DNA of 64,000 bases from Lewinella sp. 4G2 (GCF_001625015.1 NZ_LVWJ02000014.1:1-64000), one strand, 5' to 3'; shown: positions 8,075 through 16,705, numbered from the stretch's first letter. The notes: a model not told the origin generated them from the sequence alone. Numbers and translations: made by a program.

Positions 8075-8620
8075 ATGTACAAAGCGCTAAGCCTGCTCCT
8101 GCTCCCCCTCATCTTCCTGAGTGCGGGTTGTGGTTCGGATAATCTGGGAGACCGCCTCTTCGAGGTGCAATATCCCGTCATCGAATTCCCCATCCCCGCC
8201 GGCCAGAGCCGCATCCAGCAATTCGTAGTGGCGGACCCCAGCGTGGCAACGCGATTCCAGGAAGAAATGCAACGTGCCGGCGTCACTGCGGACGACATCG
8301 ACCTCGTCGGCGGCCTCCGCGCCCGCGTCACCTCACTGACCGGTGACGATTTCAGCGAGTTTGAACGTATGGAACTCCGCGTTTGCCCCGTCGGCCAGTC
8401 CGGTGGCTGCGACCAATTCGACCTCCTCTTCAGTGTGGACGATCTCTTCCGCCGCCGTCAGGTTCGCGTCGATCTTAACCCCGGCCTCCGCAACTTGAAG
8501 GATATCTTCCTCGGTGAACGGATGCGCGTAGAATTAATCCTTGTCGCTGGAGATTTTAGTAGCGTAGCCCTCGATGCTCGGCTGGAGTGGTCGGTACAGG
8601 CAGTAGGGAACTTGGAGTAG
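8075..8620 (+). CDS. Hypothetical lipoprotein
   Basis: A 181-aa protein with a lipoprotein signal peptide: hydrophobic segment LLLLPLIFLSAGC with the lipobox Cys at about residue 19, so it is probably anchored in the outer or cytoplasmic membrane. The mature part is beta-rich and acidic with two Cys (RVCPVGQSGGCDQF, residues ~110-123) that could form a disulfide. I recognise no family. A TACCTTCG element at 8009-8016 would give a ~55-nt leader. The ATG at 8075 directly precedes the signal peptide. The next gene follows after an octamer palindrome. Confidence 0.8.
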   Translation: MYKALSLLLLPLIFLSAGCGSDNLGDRLFEVQYPVIEFPIPAGQSRIQQFVVADPSVATRFQEEMQRAGVTADDIDLVGGLRARVTSLTGDDFSEFERMELRVCPVGQSGGCDQFDLLFSVDDLFRRRQVRVDLNPGLRNLKDIFLGERMRVELILVAGDFSSVALDARLEWSVQAVGNLE

Positions 8621-8624
8621 TTTG

Positions 8625-8685
8625 ATAGTCGGGTAGTCGGGTAGTGCGGCCTACCAGACTACGCTACTACCCGACTACGCTACTA
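8625..8685. repeat. Palindromic array of 8-bp units
   Basis: Left half TAGTCGGG repeated, right half ACTACGCT ACTACCCG ACTACGCT, mutually complementary. It occupies almost the whole gap between the lipoprotein and esterase genes and ends six bases before the esterase -7 element. Confidence 0.75.
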
Positions 8686-8705
8686 AATACTACCTTCGCC
8701 GGACC

Positions 8706-9782
8706 ATGCCCCGCAAGACTTTACACCTACTTACCGAAGCCGAAGATGACCGCCCGATCTACGTCGCCGGCACCTTTAATAACTGGACGGTAGCGCAGGA
8801 AAATCACCGCCTGACGCCTTCGGGCTTACCCAATCAGTACAGTGTTGAACTTGACCTGCCTGCGGAACCCAACCGGATTGAGTACAAGTACACCCGCGGT
8901 GGCTGGGAAGCCGTTGAGTTGGGAGATTCAGGGCAAAGCGTACTGAACCATACCCGCTTCGTTACTGAAGATTGGACCGTCCCCGACCACGTTAAAGTTT
9001 GGGCCAACGCCGGGCTCCACTACCGGCCGGAACTCCTCCCCAAGATCGAGGTGATCGACGAAGAATTTGAAATCCCTACCCTCATCCGGACGCGCCGGGT
9101 TGCGGCCTTATTGCCCCACGATTACCATACCTCCGATAAACGCTACCCCGTCCTTTACCTACAGGATGGGCAGAACCTCTTCGATGATTACGCACCCTAC
9201 GGTAGTTGGGGGGTCGATAAGCAATTGGCCAGCCTCACTGCTCGAGGAATGGGTGACCTGATCGTCATCGCCATCGACCACGCGGAAGCCCAACGAATCA
9301 GTGAGTACATCCCCAATTTCAATACCCGCCTCGGCCGGGGAGACGGGCGGCAGTACGTGGACTTCCTCGCCCAACACCTCAAACCTTACGTCGACGAACA
9401 CTTCCGTACCCGCCCCGAGGCGGAATTCACCGGCATCGGCGGCAGTTCCCTCGGTGGCCTGATCAGCATCTACGCGGGTATCTATTACCCCCAGGTCTAC
9501 GACCGACTAATGATCTTCAGCCCCAGCCTCTGGGTCACGCCTCGGATCCCTTTCCGGATGATGAAACTCACCCATAAGTTCCGGGGTAAGATTTACCTCT
9601 ACGGCGGCGAAGCGGAAAGCGCCACGATGGTCTCTAACATGAAACGCTTCCGGAAAGAGTTGGAGAAGCAGACGAATAGCACACAGGTAGAATTCCGGGT
9701 GGAGATCGACAAGCACGGGCAACATAATGAAGCACGGTGGGGGCAGGAGTTTCCTAAGGCGGTGGAGTGGTTGTTCTTCTAA
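8706..9782 (+). CDS. Putative esterase (alpha/beta-hydrolase) with N-terminal CBM48-like domain
   Basis: A 358-aa protein. Residues ~1-85 look like a glycogen-binding/E-set domain (VAGTFNNWT, then IEYKYTRGGWE). Residues ~115-358 match the Esterase_D/Fes-like family: LYLQDGQNLFD, nucleophile elbow GIGGSSLGGL (Ser in GxSxG), and a C-terminal HGQHNEARW supplying the catalytic His. There is no signal peptide, so it is probably cytoplasmic. The substrate is unknown; enterochelin-esterase relatives have similar architecture. A TACCTTCG at 8691-8698 lies only 7 nt before the ATG, so the leader would be almost absent. Confidence 0.85.
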   Translation: MPRKTLHLLTEAEDDRPIYVAGTFNNWTVAQENHRLTPSGLPNQYSVELDLPAEPNRIEYKYTRGGWEAVELGDSGQSVLNHTRFVTEDWTVPDHVKVWANAGLHYRPELLPKIEVIDEEFEIPTLIRTRRVAALLPHDYHTSDKRYPVLYLQDGQNLFDDYAPYGSWGVDKQLASLTARGMGDLIVIAIDHAEAQRISEYIPNFNTRLGRGDGRQYVDFLAQHLKPYVDEHFRTRPEAEFTGIGGSSLGGLISIYAGIYYPQVYDRLMIFSPSLWVTPRIPFRMMKLTHKFRGKIYLYGGEAESATMVSNMKRFRKELEKQTNSTQVEFRVEIDKHGQHNEARWGQEFPKAVEWLFF

Positions 9783-9804
9783 CTGTTGAATTGAACTACA
9801 GTGC

Positions 9805-10224
9805 CTCCGGCGGTTGCCAGGGAGTAAGCGGAGGAGGTAGAGAAACTGAGGTTTTTTCCGTTAATAATGACCACTGCAGAGGAGCATTTCTGTTTCGCAG
9901 GAGTCGGGGAGGTTGGAAAGAAGGAGAGGCCTGCGGCGCTTGCTTCACCCCGTCCCGAAGGGCCGGCCTGCGTAGCGATGGCACACCGTTAGGTGGCCCA
10001 TTCTACTTGATAGTCTCCGGCGGTTGCCAGGGAGTAAGAGGAGGAGGTAGAGAAACTGAGGTTTTTTCCGTTAATAACGACTACTGCAGGGGAACAATTC
10101 TGTTTCGCAGGAGTCGGGGAGGTTGGAAAGAGGGAGAGGCCTGCGGCGCTTGCTTCACCCCGTCCCGAAGGGCCGGCCTACGTAGCGATGGCACACCGTC
10201 AGGTGGCCCATTCTACTTCGTAGC
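9805..10224. repeat. Tandem duplication of a 210-bp sequence
   Basis: Two head-to-tail copies (9805-10014 and 10015-10224), about 95% identical by eye. Differences cluster in the segment after CCGTTAATAA. Each holds a purine-rich stretch (GGAGGAGGTAGAGAAACTG), a T6 run and a G+C-rich part (CCCGTCCCGAAGGGCCGGCC). The unit is 70 codons long, so an accidental frame stays open through both copies, but the peptide is low-complexity and I do not call it a gene. It could be a structured RNA or a non-autonomous repeat. Confidence 0.85.
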
Positions 10225-10263
10225 TTGCGGGTTGTTTGTGGTAAACAGGCACCACAGCCCACC

Positions 10264-10575
10264 CTACTTAATCACCACCTCCTCCAAATAATCTTCCCCA
10301 AACTCCTTATTCAACCGGTCACGGATGCCGGCGCGAACGGTAATCATCTGTGCCCGTAGCGGGGCATTAGTGACGTACACGTACAGCTTACGGTTACGGA
10401 CCATCAGGTTTTTGGTGTTGTCCGCCACGTGTTTGCCGAAGAATTCTTCCCAGACCAACTTGGTGCGTGCGCGGAAGTAGCCCGCTTCGTTTTCCTTGGT
10501 GGAACGGAGCATCTGCAGGAAGGCATCCTTCAGGGTAACGGTATCCTTATTACGGGGGTCCTTCTTTTTTCTCAT
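10264..10575 (-). CDS. DUF721 (DciA-like) protein
   Basis: A basic 103-aa protein (KDTVTLKDAFLQMLRS..., KLYVYVTNAPLRAQM..., IRDRLNKEFGEDYLEEVVI) with the layout of the DUF721 family. Longer members of this family (DciA) load the replicative helicase in many bacteria. Its ATG overlaps the recF TGA (ATGA), so the pair is translationally coupled, a common arrangement for DUF721 genes and a hint of a role in DNA replication. The helicase-loader role is inferred from the family and not visible in the sequence. Confidence 0.85.
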   Translation of the reverse strand: MRKKKDPRNKDTVTLKDAFLQMLRSTKENEAGYFRARTKLVWEEFFGKHVADNTKNLMVRNRKLYVYVTNAPLRAQMITVRAGIRDRLNKEFGEDYLEEVVIK

Positions 10576-11693
10576 GGCGTAGCGTTGGCTTCCGTAACCC
10601 GGCCGGCTTTAACGAGAAAGCGCTTCCACCGGTTACCCTCCGCCGCATCGATGAGGGCAGTCACCCGGTCGGGGTCCGTATCGGAGAGGAAGACCTGCCC
10701 GAAGGAGGCGCTCAGGACGTAGTTGAGGAGTTGGCTGACGCGGTCGCGGTCCAGCTTGTCAAAGATATCGTCCAGCAGCAGGATGGGGAGGCGCTGGGTC
10801 ACTTTTTCCAGTAGGCGATACTGGGCGAGTTTCAGGCTCAGTACGAATGACTTGAGCTGACCCTGGCTGGCGACCCGGCGGAGGGGGTGGCCCTCCTGCG
10901 TAAAGACCAGATCGTCCTTGTGGATGCCACCGGTCGTCCGTTGCAGCAGCCGGTCTTTTTCGGCCCGGTCCGCGGTTAAATCGGCCCAGGAGATATCGGT
11001 GAGTTGGCTTTTGTAGGTGACGTTCACTTCTTCCTGCTGGCCGGAGATCACCGCGTAGGCTTCCGTCAGCAACTGGGTGAATGGCCGCACGAAGGCCGCC
11101 CGGCAGGCGTGGATGTAGGCCGCCGGCTCCGCCATCTGTTCGTTGTAAATGGCGATGAGTCCGGTCACGTCCGGCCGACCCTCCAACTCTTTGAGGAGGG
11201 AATTGCGGTTGGCCAGCAACTTATTGTACTTAATGAGTTCACTCAGGTAGGTCGGGTCCGACTGCGAAAGGCTGTTATCCAGTAATCGGCGGCGGGTCTC
11301 GCTGCCTTCCAGCACGAGGTTACTATCGTCCGGAGCAATGACGACCACCGGGTAGCGGCCAACGTGTTCGGCCATTCGTTCGTAGGCGGCACCATTGCGC
11401 TCGATGACCTTCCGCTTACGCTTCTGAACCTTGACGACAATTTTATCCGTCTCCCCTGATTCGGGGTGGTGGAAGTGGCCTTCAATCCGGGTGCCATCAT
11501 CGCCGTGGCGGATACCGTAGGCATCCGGGTTGGTGCTGAAGCTTTTACCCATGCAGAGGAAGTGGATCCCTTCCAGCAAGTTAGTTTTTCCCGCACCGTT
11601 GGGGCCTACGAAACAGTTCAGCCCCGCCGCCAGCTCCAGCCGTTGGGAAGCGTAATTTTTGAACTGCGTCAGTTTGAGGTCCTGTAAATGGAT
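10572..11693 (-). CDS. recF: DNA replication/repair protein RecF, non-canonical start
   Basis: SMC-like ATPase that helps load RecA at gaps. The frame contains the RecF N-terminus IHLQDLKLTQFKNY, the Walker A GPNGAGKTN near residue 32, the signature region around ASQGQLKSFVLSLKLAQ, and Walker B PILLLDDIFDKLD. No ATG, GTG or TTG precedes the Walker A motif in frame; the first TTG (11579) would delete it. The codon where homologues have their Met is ATC (11693-11691), preceded by AACCTTCG-TGCC, the same spacing seen at leaderless genes here. I therefore place the start at ATC; a sequencing error (ATG read as ATC) is the main alternative. About 373 aa, normal for RecF. Confidence 0.88.
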   Translation of the reverse strand: MHLQDLKLTQFKNYASQRLELAAGLNCFVGPNGAGKTNLLEGIHFLCMGKSFSTNPDAYGIRHGDDGTRIEGHFHHPESGETDKIVVKVQKRKRKVIERNGAAYERMAEHVGRYPVVVIAPDDSNLVLEGSETRRRLLDNSLSQSDPTYLSELIKYNKLLANRNSLLKELEGRPDVTGLIAIYNEQMAEPAAYIHACRAAFVRPFTQLLTEAYAVISGQQEEVNVTYKSQLTDISWADLTADRAEKDRLLQRTTGGIHKDDLVFTQEGHPLRRVASQGQLKSFVLSLKLAQYRLLEKVTQRLPILLLDDIFDKLDRDRVSQLLNYVLSASFGQVFLSDTDPDRVTALIDAAEGNRWKRFLVKAGRVTEANATP

Positions 11694-11750
11694 GGCACGA
11701 AGGTTTTGTAATGCGGCTCGCTGATTCTTCAGCTTAAATGGTAACGGAAA

Positions 11751-12764
11751 TTAAATCGTTCCGTTCCCCTCGCGGTAAACGACGGCCGTGACGACCTGGC
11801 CGACGGCCCGAAGGGTTTCCTTATCAATCACATCCAAGTCATCATCGCCAGTGTGCCAGTGGGCCACGAAACCGGTTTTGGTGTCCTTTCGGAAATTAAT
11901 GATGTCGATCATCGGAATGCGGGCGATCGTATTGACGAAGTAGTGGTCATCCGTTACGGCCTTCCCGCGCTCCCGGGGAAAATAGGGTGCGAATTTGGAC
12001 ATCGTGCTGGCCAGTCCCCACACCTTATTCACAATATCGGGAGCGTAGCGCTCGCTCACGCCTTCTACGGCAAAACGGGCGTCTTTGGCTCCTACCATGT
12101 CTAACAGAATGCCGTAACGAGGCACATTGGGGGGCAAATTTCTACTGTAGTGCTGCGCACCGAGGCCCCAGCTATTCTGGTCACCGCCGCCACCTTCCCC
12201 GTAATCTTCCGCGTCAAAGAGGACGATATCGACGCCAATATTCGGTGCGCTAGCACTGAGTTGGCGGGCAATCTCCAGGAGAACGCCGACGCCACTCGCG
12301 CCGTCGTCCGCGCCGTTCACTACGGCGGCGGGGTCGTTCTCCAGTTCGCTGTCGGCTACGTGGCGGGTATCGTAGTGGGCGGCCAGTAGCATCCGGTCGG
12401 CCATCTCCGGGTTGAAGCGGGCGATGATGTTGGTGCTCTCCAGTTTCGTTCCGTCGTAAGCCGTGGCGGTGAAGTTCTGCTCGATCACTTTCGCTCCGTA
12501 GTTCGCCAGTTTCTGCACCATCCATTCCTTGGCGGCTTCGTGGGCGTCCGTGTTCATCACGCGGGGCCCGAAGGCAACCTGTTTGGCTACGTAGGCGTAG
12601 GCGCTGTCGGCGTCAAATGCAGGTACCGGCACCGGTGGTAAATCTGTTCTGGGCGCTGCCGCGGGTGCAGAGGAGGTGGGAACTTCCGCATCGGATCCAC
12701 ATGCAAACAGGAGGACGACGAGCGCCAGGCCGGAGACGAATCTCAAAAGAAAGGAAAAGGGCAA
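11751..12764 (-). CDS. M28 family zinc aminopeptidase / glutaminyl cyclase-like lipoprotein
   Basis: A 337-aa exported protein: hydrophobic signal with lipobox LLFACGS (Cys ~22), a low-complexity linker, then an M28 domain. Metal ligands are visible as AHYDTRH, DGASG, DAEDYGEGGGG, and a C-terminal His in VAHWHTGDDDLD. Fold and motif order resemble M28 peptidases and bacterial glutaminyl-peptide cyclotransferases, which cannot be told apart here. Start is TTG at 12764, behind a TATCTTTG at 12793-12786. A dispersed 17-mer encodes APAAAP in the linker (12652-12668). Confidence 0.88.
   Translation of the reverse strand: MPFSFLLRFVSGLALVVLLFACGSDAEVPTSSAPAAAPRTDLPPVPVPAFDADSAYAYVAKQVAFGPRVMNTDAHEAAKEWMVQKLANYGAKVIEQNFTATAYDGTKLESTNIIARFNPEMADRMLLAAHYDTRHVADSELENDPAAVVNGADDGASGVGVLLEIARQLSASAPNIGVDIVLFDAEDYGEGGGGDQNSWGLGAQHYSRNLPPNVPRYGILLDMVGAKDARFAVEGVSERYAPDIVNKVWGLASTMSKFAPYFPRERGKAVTDDHYFVNTIARIPMIDIINFRKDTKTGFVAHWHTGDDDLDVIDKETLRAVGQVVTAVVYREGNGTI
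12652..12668 (+). repeat. Dispersed 17-mer (in M28 lipoprotein gene)
   Basis: Exact GGCGCTGCCGCGGGTGC; read from the minus strand it encodes APAAAP in the linker after the lipobox. Confidence 0.85.
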
Positions 12765-12820
12765 GATGGGATTATTTGTACACGCAAAGATAAATCGACC
12801 AGGATGGATAAAGGCCTCGA

Positions 12821-13279
12821 TTACCGGCTTCCGGCGTCCCCATCCTTAACGAGTTTGGCATCCGTGAGCACGTACATCAGTCGGTTGATGTCCTCATTGT
12901 TGAGGGCCAGCTTTCCGCGGAGCCTGACTTTATCCGTCGTGTACTTCACTGGCTCCAGGCTGGTGACTTCCATGACCGTTTCGGGGCCGGCCCCGCCACA
13001 GAAGAAACACATATTATAAGGATAGGCACTGAAGACAAATTCAGAATGGCTCTTGTAACCCTCCACTGGCACGATGTAGCCACTCACTTCCACCATCTCC
13101 CCGTCCAGCTCCTTGATGCCTTCGCTGAAGACCGGCACGTCCACCTTGAAGCCCAGCAGATCGTCGAATTTCTTCTCGTAGGTGATCTTCGAGAGTGTCT
13201 TCCACAAATTGGTTTGCTGCGCCATCAACGTCGGAGTGGCGAGGGCAGCAAATAGGCAGATCAGGAGAAGCTTTTTCAT
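12821..13279 (-). CDS. Secreted DUF3299-like protein
   Basis: A 152-aa protein with a clean signal peptide (MKKLLLICLFAALATPTLMAQ). The mature part has VEVSGYIVPVEGY followed by EFVFSAYPYNMCFFCGGAGP, similar to the DUF3299 pattern of a beta domain with a conserved small-residue loop; the CFFCGG pair could bind metal or form a disulfide. Function unknown. Upstream TACCTTTA at 13307-13301 is a plausible promoter element. Located between the M28 lipoprotein and the cupin, all on the minus strand but with separate spacers. Confidence 0.75.
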   Translation of the reverse strand: MKKLLLICLFAALATPTLMAQQTNLWKTLSKITYEKKFDDLLGFKVDVPVFSEGIKELDGEMVEVSGYIVPVEGYKSHSEFVFSAYPYNMCFFCGGAGPETVMEVTSLEPVKYTTDKVRLRGKLALNNEDINRLMYVLTDAKLVKDGDAGSR

Positions 13280-13404
13280 AGCGCGGATGTTCGGGGAGTA
13301 AAGGTAGGTAACGCACTACGGCCAGTGGGGGATGTGAAAGGGGCGTTAATTTGTTAGCCGCCCCGTGCACTCATTGAGCCGCCAACCCATTGGGGTTTCT
13401 GGGT

Positions 13405-13857
13405 CTACAATTCGTCCGGCGCGACCTTTCCGCCCTTCAGTTTTTCGTTGTCGGTGAACTGGACAATCATCATCTTGCAGGGTTTGCCATCCAGCGTACC
13501 GGAGCGGTGGCCCTTTTCGTCGTTGGAGTGTTGGTCGGCGCCGAAGGAGAGTTCTCCCACGCGCATTTCGGTCCGGTGGCCATCCATCGTTTCTACCCAC
13601 CAGCCGCCGGTGAGGGGGATGACCCATTGTGGTTGCGGGTTCTCGTGCCAGTCGCCATCAAAATCGGCCGGCAGTTCGCTGAAGATGACCTGGGTGGCGC
13701 CCTTCATCAGCTTGTTGTTCCACTGCTCCCCGGAGCCGCCGCCCATGCTCTCCAGTTCGAAGCCGGTCAGTTCCCGCTTCCGCTGTCTGCTGACGCCGTC
13801 TTCATCGGTGTACACGTGCCAGTAGGAGATGGAGGGTTGGTTCTTTTGGTCGGCCAT
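13405..13857 (-). CDS. Cupin-fold protein
   Basis: A 150-aa cytoplasmic protein with a single beta-barrel pattern: FDGDWHENPQPQWVIPLTGGWWVET, then GELSFGADQHSNDEKGHRSGTLDG. These resemble the two cupin motifs with His/Gln residues that could hold a metal, but the canonical ligand set is not complete. The specific function is unknown. The ATG at 13857 is the first Met. Upstream lies the four-unit tandem hairpin array. Confidence 0.75.
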   Translation of the reverse strand: MADQKNQPSISYWHVYTDEDGVSRQRKRELTGFELESMGGGSGEQWNNKLMKGATQVIFSELPADFDGDWHENPQPQWVIPLTGGWWVETMDGHRTEMRVGELSFGADQHSNDEKGHRSGTLDGKPCKMMIVQFTDNEKLKGGKVAPDEL

Positions 13858-13985
13858 GCTTGGAGTTTTCTTTCTCCAACTACCTGCACGGACCTTCTGT
13901 TCTGGGCTCAGAATTGTTATGCCCTAAAACTTCGCGGATAGGAGTTCGCTTCTGGAGTTTGTTGGCTATGACCGCGTTACTTTTT

Positions 13986-14490
13986 AGGTTTCGCAAAGAA
14001 GTATAAGGTGATTAAGAAGATAGAGAAGTTGGCTACCGCGTGCTTCTCGCTACTCTAGCCTCTCTTCCGCCTTAATCTCCTTTGCGAAACGATAGCCAAC
14101 TCTGAGGCAAGTTAGGTTTCGCAAAGAAGCATAAGATGATTAAGAAGATAGAGAAGACGTTCAGGCTACCGCAAGTATCTCTCATCTCTATCCTCATCTT
14201 CCGCCATAATTTCCTTTGCGAAACGATAGCCGACTCTGAGGCGAGATAGGTTTCGCAAAGAGGTATAAGATGATTAAGAAGATAGAGAAGACGTTCAGGC
14301 TACCGCAAGTATCTCTCATCTCTATCCTCTCTTCCGCCATAATTTCCTTTGCGAAACGATAGCCGACTCTGAGGCGAGATAGGTTTCGCAAAGAGGTATA
14401 AGATGATTAAGAAGATAGAGAAGACGTTCAGGCTACCGCAAGTATCTCTCATCTCTAGCGTCTCTTCCGCCTTAATCTTCTTTGCGAAAT
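13986..14490. repeat. Four tandem ~130-bp hairpin units
   Basis: Units begin at 13986, 14114, 14248 and 14381 (periods 128, 134, 133) with AGGTTTCGCAAAG. Each ends in CTTTGCGAAA, the inverse of its start, enclosing purine-rich (AAGAAGATAGAGAAG) and pyrimidine-rich (CTCTATCCTCTCTTCCGCC) halves that can pair partly. Units 2-4 are almost identical, unit 1 more diverged. Spacers between units read ATAGCCGACTCTGAGGCGAGAT. The array fills the gap between the CHAT gene and the cupin gene. Not CRISPR: units are contiguous and palindromic with no unique spacers. Confidence 0.9.
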
Positions 14491-14523
14491 AATAGGTAGC
14501 GACTAAACTTAGGCACCGCTACC

Positions 14524-16533
14524 CTATCCCTTCCTCTTGCTTCCACGCCCCATCCACCAAACGAATACGCCACCAAATAAACCTCCGACGACCCCAAAAA
14601 TACTGAGCTGAAATCCCCCCTCCTCACCCGGCACCTGCGGCAGCGCCCTTCCGGAAAAACTCGCCGTAGCCCAGTAGTGTGGATGTTGGTATTTACCATT
14701 GAGGAGTTGCGCCCGGGCGGCACTCAGCGCGGCATCCCGCGGAAGACCCGCCTTTGAGTTCGCATAAAAAGCCTCCAGTAGGGCCGACCGGGATTCACCT
14801 GAAACCGGCCACTGAGTTGCGATCACGGAATTGACGCCGGCCGCCAAAAAAGCGTTGGCTAGCGGCTCTCCGTCTACCCGCGGGTCACTGAGCTCCGCCG
14901 AAAAACCGTGAAGGACGAGGAGGTCATTCATGAGGTCAAGTGCAGCGATATCCGCAAAGGAAAGCGCCTGCTCGACGCTGGTTTCCTCCGCCGACGGCGC
15001 AAAACTGAGGTAGGACTGGGACGGCGCAAAAACTTCCGCACCGCTCACCTCGAGTTCGACCACCCGGGCACTACTGGCGATAGCGATGAACTCCTCCCGC
15101 AGGTAATTATCATCCGTGCGGAAAGCAGTGGAGCTACCAGTTGAAGCAGCCGGAGTTGATGCCGGAGTGAACTGTAGAAAGTCGTAATCGTAAGCCTCCC
15201 GCTGCGGTGGCTCCTCCAGCAAAATGGCGGAAGAACGGGCCCGCTGCAACGCACGGCCCACCCCCAGATAAGGTAAGTCCCCAAACTCCGCCACGGCCGG
15301 TGCGTCGGGGCTCACCAGACACGAAAAGGGCACCGCGTGCAGCGGACCGTCGGGCAGTAGGAGAAGATTACCCGTACCTTCTATAAGGTCCCCAAAAAGT
15401 TGGCCGTAGAGGTTGGTCGATAGGTCCCGGAACCGGGCCAACTCTTCCGCGGAACCCGAACCCGGATCGCTAAGGGTGCGGCGGAAGGCCGCTACCGCCC
15501 TCCCCAGATTCTCGGCCGGAGGCAGGCGCCGGTAGGCAACCGTATCCGCATTCGGATGGATGATGAAGACGTGGCTCGCATCCGCCCCAACGTGAAAGGA
15601 GACCAGGGTTTTATCAGCGGTTTCCAAAGCGGGCAAAATGGATCGGCCGGGGGGAGGTGTGACTTCGCGCAATGACATCTTCTCCCGCCCGTGCCGGAGG
15701 CGCTCGACTTGCGCCCGGGCCGCCTCCAAACCACTGGCAGAACCAGACCCGCCCGCGGATAACTCGGTGATGCGTTGCTCCAGCCGGCGAATGGTGTGAG
15801 CCCGCTCGCTGGGCGACCGGCGTAAATTTTCCCGGTGGCCGTAGATCTTCCCCCGCTCGCTGAGGGCGAAGGCATCCCACAGTAAAGAAGCGTCGCCGGA
15901 AGTCAGGGATTGGTCGACTAGCATCGTAACGGCGGCGTCGTAATACTGGCGGATATTTTGGCCGGGGTAAGCGTCCAGTTCTTCCGCACTCAGGCTTTGG
16001 CGGCGCTGGTCTTCGAGCAGGAAGAGTAATTCGTAATCGAGAAAAGCCTCCAGCGGGCGGTTGGAATTTGCCAGCAACGTTGCTCGGTTACCGAGTAGAA
16101 TGGTCGCCTCGGCGAATTGCCGCCCGTGAATGCTATCCGGGTGCGGCCGCGGCAGGCCCCGATGGATGCCCCAGTAGAAAGAATTGAGCCCCTCGTTGAA
16201 CGCAGCCAGGGCTTCGAATTGATCACCCGCGGCGAGGGCCAAACTACCCCGCAGGTTTTCTACGACGGGGAGGAACTCGGGGCGAGTTTCCGAAAAAGCT
16301 TCTTTGGCCAAATCCGCATTCAACCTGGCCTGGCCCACCTTCCCGGCCCGGTGGTAAGCCTGGGCGAGCTGCAGGTGAAGGGTGCCCAGTTTGACTTCAT
16401 CCGGTGTAGCGGACTGGTTCAACTCACTGACTTGATTCTCCAATTGTTGCAGCCGCTGCTCACCCTGGCTCCACGCGGAAGCCGGAAGAGCAAGTAAGAG
16501 GAAGAGCAACGAAGCAAGAAAATTGGTGCGCAT
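14524..16533 (-). CDS. CHAT-domain-like protein with TPR region, membrane-anchored
   Basis: A 669-aa protein: signal peptide (residues 1-20), a helical tetratricopeptide-like region (~30-290), a coiled segment (~270-310), a C-terminal CHAT-like domain (~330-620) and a C-terminal membrane helix followed by basic residues (WWMGRGSKRKG). The CHAT core is recognisable (LLLLPDGPLHAVPFSCL, ANAFLAAGVNSVIATQWPVS), but the positions that normally carry the catalytic His (HFATHG) and Cys (SACETG) read VELEVSG and LHGFSAEL, so it looks inactive as a protease. The ATG at 16533 is chosen because it starts the signal peptide; the longer frame would overlap dapD's promoter region. Confidence 0.85.
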   Translation of the reverse strand: MRTNFLASLLFLLLALPASAWSQGEQRLQQLENQVSELNQSATPDEVKLGTLHLQLAQAYHRAGKVGQARLNADLAKEAFSETRPEFLPVVENLRGSLALAAGDQFEALAAFNEGLNSFYWGIHRGLPRPHPDSIHGRQFAEATILLGNRATLLANSNRPLEAFLDYELLFLLEDQRRQSLSAEELDAYPGQNIRQYYDAAVTMLVDQSLTSGDASLLWDAFALSERGKIYGHRENLRRSPSERAHTIRRLEQRITELSAGGSGSASGLEAARAQVERLRHGREKMSLREVTPPPGRSILPALETADKTLVSFHVGADASHVFIIHPNADTVAYRRLPPAENLGRAVAAFRRTLSDPGSGSAEELARFRDLSTNLYGQLFGDLIEGTGNLLLLPDGPLHAVPFSCLVSPDAPAVAEFGDLPYLGVGRALQRARSSAILLEEPPQREAYDYDFLQFTPASTPAASTGSSTAFRTDDNYLREEFIAIASSARVVELEVSGAEVFAPSQSYLSFAPSAEETSVEQALSFADIAALDLMNDLLVLHGFSAELSDPRVDGEPLANAFLAAGVNSVIATQWPVSGESRSALLEAFYANSKAGLPRDAALSAARAQLLNGKYQHPHYWATASFSGRALPQVPGEEGGFQLSIFGVVGGLFGGVFVWWMGRGSKRKG
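14631..14647 (-). repeat. Dispersed 17-mer (in CHAT gene)
   Basis: Exact copy, encoding ALPQV in the linker just before the C-terminal membrane helix of the CHAT-like protein. Confidence 0.85.
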
Positions 16534-16705
16534 AGAAGATTTTGCCGAAGAAATCGCAAGGTACGGAGACGGGCTGGTTGAGCCGGCTGGTCTTCGTCCG
16601 TCGGTATTTTCATTTTTTCTGGCCGCTACCCGGGCCCTCCTTACTTTCGTGGTTCCCATATTTGCAACGCCCCAGCTAAAGGGCCTTCCCCATAAAAATA
16701 CCCAA

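Noticed and set aside
9767-10291. 174-aa frame across the 210-bp tandem repeat
   Set aside because: Its openness follows from a repeat length divisible by three. The peptide is repetitive, lacks any family feature, and starts inside the esterase gene.
11579-11579. TTG at 11579 as the recF start
   Set aside because: It would remove the Walker A motif, which is intact in the same frame upstream.
13986-14490. Possible CRISPR array
   Set aside because: Units are ~130 bp, contiguous and palindromic, with no unique spacers and no cas genes nearby.
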